Source: Chelatococcus sp. | GTDB lineage: Bacteria > Pseudomonadota > Alphaproteobacteria > Rhizobiales > Beijerinckiaceae | Length of the DNA: 64,000 bases | Assembly (NCBI GenBank): GCA_003248805.1 | Contig: QFQY01000019.1 | Span: forward strand, 1 to 64,000 | Direction of reading: 5' to 3' | Part shown: piece by piece, positions 50,012 through 57,423 of the stretch | How positions within the stretch are numbered: position 1 is the stretch's first letter | Layout of the letters: each line of letters opens with the position of its first letter | Translations under genes and position numbers: made by a program | The notes under the pieces: generated by a model | What the model was told of the DNA's origin: nothing | The model's input: the letters and a program-made list of their open reading frames with translations, nothing else | Database searches by the model: none

Positions 50012-51217
50012 TCCGGCGACGTGGCGGAGCGCCGCGAGCAGATGGGGCCGGAACAGGTCGGGGTGCTCGCACATCGGAAAATGGCCGAGTCCGTCCATCA
50101 CGCGCAGTTCGGCGCCGGGGATGAGGCCTGCGAGCCTCGCCCCATCCTCCGGCGTCGCCGAATAGTCATAGGTGCCGCAGAGCAGCGAGACCGGGGTGCG
50201 CGCCGCGTCGATCCGGGGTGCGACGAGCGCGCCGTCGAACTCGTCGGAATAGAAGGCGAGGTCGCCTGCATAGATTTCCGGCGCGCCCTGCGAGTAGATC
50301 CAGGCAGCCCGGCGCCGGCTGTCCAGCGGACTGGTCGGGCTCATCAGGCCGCGGACGAAGGCCGCATTGTGCAGGCCGGCATGCACCGCGACATGGTGCT
50401 GGAACGGGTTGCGCCTGCCTTTCGAGCGGAAGGGCGGCTCGATCGCGATCACGCCGGCGACGAGATCGGGCCGTTCGGCCGCCATCAGCAGCGCGAGCGC
50501 AGCCCCCATCGAGCCCCCGGCGACGATCGCCTTCTCGCCGACGACCTGCTCGATGAGCGCCGCGCACCAGCCGAGATAGCGCTCGCCGGTCAGGCGATAG
50601 GGTTCGCCGCGCCAGCCTTCCGGCGGCATCGACCGGCCGTGGAACGGCATGTCCGGCGCGACCATGCGCCAGTCCTGCCCCAGCGCGACGTCGGCGAGCT
50701 GGCCGTGGAACTGGCGGGCATCGGCGCCGGCCGTATGCAGGAAAAGAACGGGCCGGCCGCTGCCGGCGGTCTCGACATGGACGTCGGCGGCGCCTTCCGG
50801 CAGGGCGAGGCGATGATAGCGGCCTGCGATCTGCCCCATGTCCCGCGCGACCGTCTCGGCCCGGGCGACAGGCGACGCCACGACCAGCTCGAACAGCCGC
50901 TCGATGACGGCGCGTGCCTGGGCGATGCGCAAGGGATCGCCCGCGAGCGCGAAGGCAGGGTTGGCGATGGCCAGCGCCGTGAAGGCCTGGAAGCGCGGCG
51001 GTGGCGGCGTCAGCAGAACCCGGTCCCAGTCCGCCGCCGGTGCGGACAGCACGATGTCCGCCTGCGCTCCGGGATCGAACCGCACCTCGCCCGCGTCGAG
51101 CCGCAGCACGATGTCCGCGCCCGCCCCCTCGATGCGGAGCACGGCGGTAAGGCCGGCTGCGAGCCTGCGCAGCTCGGCATCGTCCGCTGCGGCTGCGATC
51201 CGGGCGTGCAGGCTCAT
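50009..51217 (-). CDS. Alpha/beta hydrolase with N-terminal SCP2-like extension
   Basis: The 402-residue protein has two parts. Residues about 1-120 (AGLTAVLRIEGAGADIVLRLDAGEVRF...FQAFTALAIANPAFALAGDPLRIAQARAVIERLFELV) look like a sterol-carrier-protein-2 type module. Residues about 150-402 are an alpha/beta hydrolase with VLFLHTAGADARQFHG (oxyanion), nucleophile Ser in AGGSMGAAL, acid in LCGTYDY and His in GLGHFPMCEHP. This resembles 3-oxoadipate enol-lactonase-like hydrolases. The start overlaps the HIBADH stop by 4 bases; the TAG stop lies inside a dispersed repeat, so the C-terminus may be a recent one. Confidence 0.82.
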   Translation of the reverse strand: MSLHARIAAAADDAELRRLAAGLTAVLRIEGAGADIVLRLDAGEVRFDPGAQADIVLSAPAADWDRVLLTPPPPRFQAFTALAIANPAFALAGDPLRIAQARAVIERLFELVVASPVARAETVARDMGQIAGRYHRLALPEGAADVHVETAGSGRPVLFLHTAGADARQFHGQLADVALGQDWRMVAPDMPFHGRSMPPEGWRGEPYRLTGERYLGWCAALIEQVVGEKAIVAGGSMGAALALLMAAERPDLVAGVIAIEPPFRSKGRRNPFQHHVAVHAGLHNAAFVRGLMSPTSPLDSRRRAAWIYSQGAPEIYAGDLAFYSDEFDGALVAPRIDAARTPVSLLCGTYDYSATPEDGARLAGLIPGAELRVMDGLGHFPMCEHPDLFRPHLLAALRHVAG

Positions 51218-52128
51218 CCGGCGCGCTGTCCGGCCGCGGCGAGCGCCTGGAGATGACGGTGGATCTCGGTATGGTCGGCCGTGGGCGCGAGGCCTGCCTT
51301 GGCCTCCTCCCAGAGCTCCGCGACGGAGCGGATCTGCGGCAGGGGCAGTTCGAGATGATCGGCGAGATCGGCCGCGATGCGCAGATCCTTCGCCATCAGC
51401 GCCAGCGAGAAGCCGGAGTTGAACGCCTCGGTGATGACGAAGGGCTTCATCTTCACCTCGGTCGAGTTGTTGCGACCGGTCGAGGCGTTGAGCACGTCGA
51501 CGATCGTCTCGGGCGCGAGACCGAACCTGGCGCCGACGAGCAGAGCCTCGCAGGCCGCGATGAGGCCGGCGGCCGAGACGTAGTTGTTCAGGGCCTTCAT
51601 CGCGTGGCCCGAGCCGACGGGGCCGGTGGCGAAGATCGACTTGCCCATCGCCGCGAGCACCGGGCGCGCCCGCTCGACCGCGCCAGCGGGGCCGCCGGCC
51701 ATGATCGCCAGAGAGCCGTCGATCGCCCGCTTCACGCCGCCGGACACGGGCGCATCGACCAGCACCAGGCCGAGTCCCTCCAGATCCGCGGCGAGGCCGA
51801 CCGTGTCGGTGGGAGCGGACGAACTCATGTCGATGACGAGCGTGCCCTTCGGCAGTCCGCGAGCGGCACCGCCGTCCCCCAGCAAGGCCTCACGCACGAT
51901 GCGGCCGGTCGGCAGCATGGTGATCACGGCCGCGGCGCCCTCGACGGCCTCGGCGGCGCTGGCGAAGGCGGAGCCGCCCGCTTCGACGAGCGCCTTCCGC
52001 GCCGGCTCGGCGGGATCGGCACCGCGCAGCGTGAAGCCCGCCGCGATGAGGCGCCGGGCCATCGGCATGCCCATCTGACCGAGACCGATGAAGGCAATCG
52101 TGGCGGGACCCGTGATCGGGGTGGACAT
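51214..52128 (-). CDS. NAD(P)-dependent beta-hydroxyacid dehydrogenase (HIBADH family)
   Basis: The 304-residue oxidoreductase has Rossmann motif FIGLGQMGMPMARRL at 13-27, DAPVSGG at 125-131, catalytic Lys178 in GSGHAMKALNN. Start MSTPITGPAT at 52128 follows GGAGGAAACC. First gene of a two-gene leftward operon with the alpha/beta hydrolase; the operator at 52191-52208 lies 63-80 bases upstream. Substrate unknown; tartronate-semialdehyde- or hydroxyisobutyrate-like. Confidence 0.9.
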   Translation of the reverse strand: MSTPITGPATIAFIGLGQMGMPMARRLIAAGFTLRGADPAEPARKALVEAGGSAFASAAEAVEGAAAVITMLPTGRIVREALLGDGGAARGLPKGTLVIDMSSSAPTDTVGLAADLEGLGLVLVDAPVSGGVKRAIDGSLAIMAGGPAGAVERARPVLAAMGKSIFATGPVGSGHAMKALNNYVSAAGLIAACEALLVGARFGLAPETIVDVLNASTGRNNSTEVKMKPFVITEAFNSGFSLALMAKDLRIAADLADHLELPLPQIRSVAELWEEAKAGLAPTADHTEIHRHLQALAAAGQRAG

Positions 52129-52190
52129 GGCGGTTTCCTCCGGCTCGGCAGCGCCGCTGCAAGCGTTCTTGGGCGAAGTTCTGACCGTCG

Positions 52191-52208
52191 TCAGACAATC
52201 TGTCAATC
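52191..52208 (-). promoter_or_regulatory. GntR-type operator, regulon 2 site 2
   Basis: TCAGACAATCTGTCAATC, identical over 18 bases to 44006-44023. On the leftward strand it contains TTGACA, a possible -35 for the HIBADH operon. It overlaps the last codons and stop (52203-52205) of the gntR gene. Confidence 0.7.
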
Positions 52209-52901
52209 TGCTCGTCGACTGGACGCTTGCGGCTCATGGGCCAGCACGGCCAGGGCCACCCTTGCAGCCATGGCGATATGATGCCGGCAGGCCTCTTCCG
52301 CCCTCTCACCGTCGCGCGCGGCGATGGCGGCGAAGATCGCCTCGATCTCGGCGACGCTGTCCGCGAGCCGGCCCTGCTGCGTCATCGAGGTGAACCGCAG
52401 AAGGGATATGCGGTTGTGAAGGGTCGTCAGCGACTGCTTCACGAAGACATTGCCGGCTCCCTCCATCAACACGCTGTAGAAGCGCGTCTTGGCCGCCACG
52501 AGCTGGGCCCGGTCGCCGTTCTCGGCCGCCTGCCGGAACCCGGCCACGGCCTCTCTCAGCTCTGCCAGGGCCTCTTCGCTGCCGTGCTCGGCGAATGCCC
52601 GACCGGCGAAGCCCTCGAGCAGCGCCCGCACGTCGTAGAGCTGCTTCGCCTCCTCGAAGTTGATGGAGGAGACCTCCGGTCCGCGATGCGGAACGGTGAC
52701 AACGAGTCCTTCCGCCTCGAGTTGCCGCAGCGCCTCTCTGACGGATGTCCGGCCGACGCCGATCTGCTCGCACAGCTCGCGCTCGATCAGCCTCTGCCCC
52801 GGCTTGAAATGTCCCGCGGCGATCGCCTCCCGGATGCGGTTTTCGACGAGCAGGCGAAGCGTGGCGGCCTGGCGCGGAATGCGAAGATTCATGTCGGTCA
52901 T
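52203..52901 (-). CDS. GntR family regulator, FCD domain
   Basis: Transcription factor of 232 residues from ATG 52901 (MTDMNLRIPRQAATLR); ATG 52892 and 52913 are alternatives. Winged helix at about 15-78 (VENRIREAIAAGHFKPGQRLIERELCEQIGVGRTSVREALRQL) and FCD domain at about 90-215. Three near-identical palindromic sites lie in front of the Liv-type operon, the HIBADH operon and the divergent tctC, and this is the only regulator among them, so it is the probable regulator of all three. Confidence 0.9.
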   Translation of the reverse strand: MTDMNLRIPRQAATLRLLVENRIREAIAAGHFKPGQRLIERELCEQIGVGRTSVREALRQLEAEGLVVTVPHRGPEVSSINFEEAKQLYDVRALLEGFAGRAFAEHGSEEALAELREAVAGFRQAAENGDRAQLVAAKTRFYSVLMEGAGNVFVKQSLTTLHNRISLLRFTSMTQQGRLADSVAEIEAIFAAIAARDGERAEEACRHHIAMAARVALAVLAHEPQASSRRAD

Positions 52902-52946
52902 GAGGAAACACATTGCCGTGGCGGAGGGCGCCGTCAATCTCTGCTC

Positions 52947-52975
52947 TTGACGTCAGTTCTGACTGATTGTCTGAT
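52947..52975 (+). promoter_or_regulatory. Promoter of orphan tctC with operator, regulon 2 site 3
   Basis: TTGACG (52947-52952) followed 17 bases later by TCTGAT, overlapped by TGACTGATTGTCTGA (52960-52974), which on the reverse strand is TCAGACAATCAGTCA, 14/15 identical to the sites at 44006 and 52191. It lies between the divergent gntR and tctC. Confidence 0.65.
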
Positions 52976-53013
52976 AGCAGGCAATAATAGAAAAAGTCCT
53001 GCTGGAGGAAGCC

Positions 53014-53982
53014 TTGAAGAAACTCTCGCTCGCCATGGCGGCTGCCGTCGCGCTCGCGTTTTCGCCGGCGGCGGCGCAGACCTACCCCAACCGGCCCGTC
53101 ACCATGCTCGTGCCCTTCGCCGCGGGCGGGACGACCGACGTGCTGGCCCGCATCGTCGCGGAAGCGATGGGCAAGGAGCTCGGCCAGAACGTCGTCGTCG
53201 AGAACATCGGCGGCGCCGGCGGCCGCACGGGCACCGAACGGGTCATCAACGGCGCCGCGGACGGCCATACGATCCTGTTCGGCAATATGGGGCCGATGGC
53301 CGCCAGCAAGGCGCTGTTCAAGGACCAGCGCTACGATCCGCGAACCGACCTGAAGCCTATCGGACTCGTCGCGGACGTGCCGATGGTCATCGCCGCCAGC
53401 AAGAAGAGCGGCGTCACCGATCTGAAATCCTTCGTCGCGAAGATCAAGGCGGAGGGCGACAAGGTCACCTTCGGCACCGCCGGTTTCGGCGCGACATCGG
53501 ACATGGCGCCGCATCTGCTGCTGCACCTCACCAAGCTCAAGGCCACCATCGTTCCCTACAAGGGGGCAGGGCCGGCGATCCAGGATCTGATGGGCGGCTT
53601 CGTCGATGGGGTCATCGACCAGACCGCGACGCTGCTGCCGCTGAGCAACGGCGGCTCGGTGACCGCGCTCGCGGTCAGCGGCGACAAGCGCCTGGCGCAG
53701 GCTCCCGGCGTGCCGACCTTCGCCGAAGCGGGTGTCCCGGAGTTTAACATGACCGTCTGGAACGCACTGGCGGTCCACAAGGACACGCCGCCCGCGATCG
53801 CCGACCGTCTGGTCGCGGCCCTCGATGCCAGCCTGTCTTCGGAGTTCGTAGGGAAGCGCTTCGAGGATCTGGCCGTGCCGGTGCCGCCGGCCGATATCCG
53901 CGGCCCGAAGCATCTCAGCAAGCTGGTGGGCACGGAAGTCGAGCGATGGGCAGCCGTCTTCAAGGACGTGCCGAAGCAGTAA
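53014..53982 (+). CDS. TctC/Bug family substrate-binding protein, orphan
   Basis: Periplasmic protein of 322 residues. Starts at TTG 53014 behind GGAGGAAGCC; signal peptide MKKLSLAMAAAVALAFSPAAAQ; then YPNRPVTMLVPFAAGGTTDVLARIVAEAMGKELGQ (Bug AGGTTD loop), VVVENIGGAGGRTGTE and FGTAGFGATSDMAPHLL. No tctA or tctB is adjacent. It may feed a remote TTT permease or act as a sensor. Divergent from the gntR with a shared operator. Confidence 0.92.
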   Translation: MKKLSLAMAAAVALAFSPAAAQTYPNRPVTMLVPFAAGGTTDVLARIVAEAMGKELGQNVVVENIGGAGGRTGTERVINGAADGHTILFGNMGPMAASKALFKDQRYDPRTDLKPIGLVADVPMVIAASKKSGVTDLKSFVAKIKAEGDKVTFGTAGFGATSDMAPHLLLHLTKLKATIVPYKGAGPAIQDLMGGFVDGVIDQTATLLPLSNGGSVTALAVSGDKRLAQAPGVPTFAEAGVPEFNMTVWNALAVHKDTPPAIADRLVAALDASLSSEFVGKRFEDLAVPVPPADIRGPKHLSKLVGTEVERWAAVFKDVPKQ

Positions 53983-54114
53983 GGCACGACCCGCGGCAGC
54001 AAGGCCTGTCCTGTTACCGGTTCTGCCGAGAGGCGCGGCGATCAGCACGCCGGCTTCCGATCGAACGCCCGGCCAGCCCAGCCGACGCCGACCGTCCGGC
54101 AAGCGCATGCCACA

Positions 54115-55032
54115 TCACGGTTCCCAGACAGGCGGACTTCCTATCGAGGCCTGCAGCGTCTCGGTAAATGCCCGCACCTTGGCACTCGGTCGCCGCAGGG
54201 AGCGTAGGAGGTAAATTCCGTCCGGCGCCACGTTCCAGGCCTCGTCGTCGGACAGCAACCGGACGAGCCGGCCGGCCTTGACGTCCGGTCCGACGACCCA
54301 GCTCGACAGGAAGGCGATGCCGAGCCCGGCCTCTGCCGCCGTGCGCAGGGCCTCGAAATCGTCCGAACGGAACGCCACCACGCCTTTCCCGGCTTGCCCC
54401 GCCGGACAGCCGAGCACGTCCTGCCAGCCGAGAAGATCGGCGCCATGCAGCTTGTCGAGCAGGCGATGCGCGGAGAGAGCGGCCACGCCGTCCGGCGCGC
54501 CGGCCCGCTCCAGATAGGCAGGGCTGGCCACGAGCAGCCGACGCAGCGGCGCGAGCCGCGTGGCGATCAGCGTGCTGTCCGTCAGCGCGCCCATGCGGAT
54601 GACCACGTCGAGACGCTCGAGGACCGGATCGGCCAGCCTCTCCGTCAGGTCGAGATCGACAGTGAGCCCAGGGTGCTCCCTCTGCAGCGCGGCGACGACC
54701 GGCAGGACATAGCGTTTGCCGAAGGTCGGAAAGCAGGCGATCCGGAGCGTGCCTGACACGGAACCGTCGAGCGCGGCGATCTCCGCATGGGTGTCCGCCA
54801 GTTCGTCGAGCAGGTGCAGGGCGCGCTCGTGCAATCGCTGGCCGGCATCGGTGAGCGTGAGCGCCCGCGTCGAGCGGACCAGAAGGGCGACGCCCAGATC
54901 CTGCTCCAGCGCGTCGATCTTTCGCATGACGGCCGAAGGGGCCACGGCGCGCCGGCGCGCGGCTCCGGAGAAGCTGCCTGCCCGGACGACATCGACGAAG
55001 GTGGCCAGGAACTCGGCGAAATGGGGCCTCAT
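54115..55032 (-). CDS. LysR family transcriptional regulator
   Basis: The 305-residue product starts MRPHFAEFLATFVDVVRAGSFSGAARRRAVAPSAVMRKIDALEQDLGVALLVRSTRALTLTDAG: a classical LysR helix-turn-helix at about 5-65, then a type II periplasmic-like ligand domain at about 95-300. An in-frame start at 55098 would add 22 residues of no known fold. Divergent from the 55436-56967 pair, which it probably controls. Confidence 0.9.
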   Translation of the reverse strand: MRPHFAEFLATFVDVVRAGSFSGAARRRAVAPSAVMRKIDALEQDLGVALLVRSTRALTLTDAGQRLHERALHLLDELADTHAEIAALDGSVSGTLRIACFPTFGKRYVLPVVAALQREHPGLTVDLDLTERLADPVLERLDVVIRMGALTDSTLIATRLAPLRRLLVASPAYLERAGAPDGVAALSAHRLLDKLHGADLLGWQDVLGCPAGQAGKGVVAFRSDDFEALRTAAEAGLGIAFLSSWVVGPDVKAGRLVRLLSDDEAWNVAPDGIYLLRSLRRPSAKVRAFTETLQASIGSPPVWEP

Positions 55033-55435
55033 CTTTGCACTCCGGGCAAAGCCGTTTGCAGGAGCGGACGGCTTATCCTTTTCCTGAAATGGACGCACAA
55101 CCTCTTCATGAGGTTTGCAACGTCGGTGGCGTTCGATGAGGCGGAGGCAAGATGAGATCGCCCGATGCTCCGCATGGTCGGTGGATGGTGACGTAAACAG
55201 AGATAATCATGCATGCAAACATACTCTGAGTTGCCGACCTAAACCGAGCGTATAATTTCCGCACGCTGCGACGGATGGCAGTTTTTGCCTGCAAGATGGA
55301 TCCGTTGGCGGCTTCAAATCTCCAGATGATGGCTGGCGCGGATCGCGAGCATGGTGCGGGGCGGAGCCGCGGCCGGCTCGCAGTCCATGGCGCGCGGCAT
55401 CTCGATCCAATTCGTCACGCCTGAAAGGGAAAATC
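55033..55435. promoter_or_regulatory. Divergent promoter region between lysR and the 55436 operon
   Basis: A 403-base spacer. The centre (about 55190-55265) is AT-rich, with a TGCATGCA palindrome in ATCATGCATGCAAACAT near 55207-55223, a plausible promoter or LysR region. No coding signal was found; a GAAAGGGA ribosome site precedes 55436. Confidence 0.4.
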
Positions 55436-55984
55436 ATGAAAGTCCTGACCGATAAGATCCTCTCGCTGTCGGCCTATTCCGCCGAGATCGACGTTCCGCT
55501 GGAGAAGGTCGACATCGCCGATTGGCTGTTCACCTTGCCGGAAGCCGAGTATCTGCGCTGCTGCCCGCCCGATCATATCGGCTCCGGAGTCACCACCACG
55601 GACGACGGACAGCGTATGGTGATCAATGTCGAGATGATCGGCACCGGGCTGGTCATCCAGCATTACGTCGCCGAAGAGGCCAAGCCGAGCTATTGCCGGA
55701 TGAACTCGATCTCCGATGTGTTCACCCCGGTCGGACGCACGCAGGTCAACGTGATCTGGGAACTGATCGCGGAGGCGATCGAGGGCGGCCGCACCCGCTA
55801 CACAAACCGCGTCACGTCGCACCCGACTGACGTCTTCATGGAGTTCATCGCCGCGCATGGCCAGACCTTCGAGCAGGCCGCCGCGGCCCGCCAGGAAGCC
55901 GGCGGCGATCACAACCGCCGCGAGACGCCGCTCTTCGCCGCCAGCATCGCCCGCCGCGCGACGGCGAAGACCGCTGCGAAATGA
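55436..55984 (+). CDS. SRPBCC-like small protein of unknown function
   Basis: I do not recognise a named family. The 182-residue cytoplasmic protein opens MKVLTDKILSLSAYSAEIDVPLEKVDIADWLFTLP, continues with strand-rich segments (MVINVEMIGTGLVIQHYV, RMNSISDVFTP, TQVNVIWELIAEAIEGGRTRYTNRVTSHPTDVFMEFI) and ends in an Arg/Ala-rich tail. Alternating strands with a final long helix resemble START/SRPBCC hydrophobic-ligand domains. The stop overlaps the quinone-oxidoreductase start by 4 bases, so the two are co-translated and divergent from lysR; perhaps it binds or presents the reductase substrate. Confidence 0.6.
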   Translation: MKVLTDKILSLSAYSAEIDVPLEKVDIADWLFTLPEAEYLRCCPPDHIGSGVTTTDDGQRMVINVEMIGTGLVIQHYVAEEAKPSYCRMNSISDVFTPVGRTQVNVIWELIAEAIEGGRTRYTNRVTSHPTDVFMEFIAAHGQTFEQAAAARQEAGGDHNRRETPLFAASIARRATAKTAAK

Positions 55985-56967
55985 AGGCGGTCGTGTTCGA
56001 CGAGTTCGGCGATGCGGAGGTCCTCCGCCTCGCCGAGGCGCCGATGCCGGAACCGCGCCCCGGCGATCTGCTGGTGAGGGTGATGGCTGCCGGCGTCAAT
56101 CGCGCGGACCTGCTGCAGCGGCGGGGCTACTATGGCCGCCCGAGTTATGGCGAGAGCGACCTGCTGGGGCTGGAGGTGGCGGGCGAGGTGGTCGCCGTCG
56201 GCAGCGCCGTCACCGATATCAGCCCCGGCGAGCGGGTGATGGCCATCGTCGGAGGCGGCGCCTATGCCGAATATGCCCGTGTCGATCGCGGCATGGCGGT
56301 GCGCATTCCCGATGACCTCGGCTATGTCGCGGCGGCCGCGACGATGGAGTCCTTCGTCACGGCCTGGGAGGCGGTCGTGCATCTCGGCGCCGCCGCGAAA
56401 GGCCAGGCCGTACTCGTTCACGCGGCGGCGGGCGGTGTCGGATCCGCCGGCGTGGAGATCGCGCACGCTCTCGGGGCCCGGGTCTTCGCGACGGCCAATG
56501 CCCAACAGCGCGCCAATGTCCTGTCTCTCGGCGCGGAGGCCGTGTTCGACTATCGCTCCGAGGATTTCGAGCAGGGTGTGCGCGATGCCACCGGCGGGCG
56601 CGGGGTCGATGTGGTCGTCGACTTCGTCGGCGGCGACTATCTCGCCCGCAACCTGCGCAGCCTCGCGCCGGGCGGGCGTCTGGTGCAGGTCGGCCTGCTG
56701 GGCGGGCAGGACAGCACGACGATTCCGCTCGCCGTTCTCCTGCACAAACACCTGCGCCTCATCGGCACGGTCATGAAATCCCGCACGCCGGACGAGAAGC
56801 GCGCCATGGTGCGGCGCTTCGTCGATGGCGCGCTGCCGATGTTCGGCGATGGCCGGCTGAGGCCGCTGGTCGGCAAGGTGTTTCCGCTTTCCGAGGCCGC
56901 CGAGGCCCATCGCTGGATGGAAGCCGGCGGTGGCTTCGGGAAAATCGTGCTGTCGGTCGCGGCCTGA
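55981..56967 (+). CDS. NAD(P)H:quinone oxidoreductase, zinc-independent MDR family
   Basis: The 328-residue medium-chain reductase has a GroES-like N-terminal domain (PRPGDLLVRVMAAGVNRADLLQRRGYYG, about 24-51), nucleotide-binding AAAGGVGSAGVEIAHALGARVFAT near 146-169, and the quinone-oxidoreductase C-terminus LPMFGDGRLRPLVGKVFPLSEAAEAHRWMEAGGGFGKIVL. No zinc-binding cysteines. Closest class: QOR / PIG3-like reductases of quinones or enones. Confidence 0.9.
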   Translation: MKAVVFDEFGDAEVLRLAEAPMPEPRPGDLLVRVMAAGVNRADLLQRRGYYGRPSYGESDLLGLEVAGEVVAVGSAVTDISPGERVMAIVGGGAYAEYARVDRGMAVRIPDDLGYVAAAATMESFVTAWEAVVHLGAAAKGQAVLVHAAAGGVGSAGVEIAHALGARVFATANAQQRANVLSLGAEAVFDYRSEDFEQGVRDATGGRGVDVVVDFVGGDYLARNLRSLAPGGRLVQVGLLGGQDSTTIPLAVLLHKHLRLIGTVMKSRTPDEKRAMVRRFVDGALPMFGDGRLRPLVGKVFPLSEAAEAHRWMEAGGGFGKIVLSVAA

Positions 56968-57423
56968 GCATGACCTTCGAGAGCGGGTAGCCGAGCACTT
57001 GAGCGCATTGAGCGACCCGTTTGATCCATCGCCAGATGCCAATACCGGCCCATGGCATCGGCGATTTGGGTGGCTCCGCAGCTTGCGGGGAGCTCGCGCG
57101 ATGCGACCAAGCAAGAAGGCGAACGACCTGTCCCCAGGGCTCGAACCCGCTGTCTCCGAGCGAACGGCGCCATCGATGGCTTGCGCAACATCAATGACCT
57201 TACGGGCCGCCATGTCCAATGATGGCGATAATGGCGCTCCGCGACGAGAGATGAAGCCTGTGGCTGCCGCATGGCATCTCACGGCGAGGGGATGGCCAGC
57301 GCAGGGGGCTGCGGCTCTCGCTCGAAGCCGGCGGCGCGTCGGTCGGCTTAAAGCGGGCGTCTGAGCACCCCGGACCGACGCCTCTGCCGGAAACGCCCGG
57401 CCGCGGCCAGAAGGGGAGCTATC
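56968..57423. other. Intergenic stretch, possibly with a decayed leftward gene start
   Basis: This 456-base gap has no convincing gene. On the leftward strand ATG 57213 begins MAARKVIDVAQAIDGA, which recalls the extreme N-terminus of aromatic-acid MFS carriers, but the reading then loses all hydrophobic character. I treat it as a possible relic. A ribosome site (AGAAGGGGAG) precedes the next gene. Confidence 0.3.
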
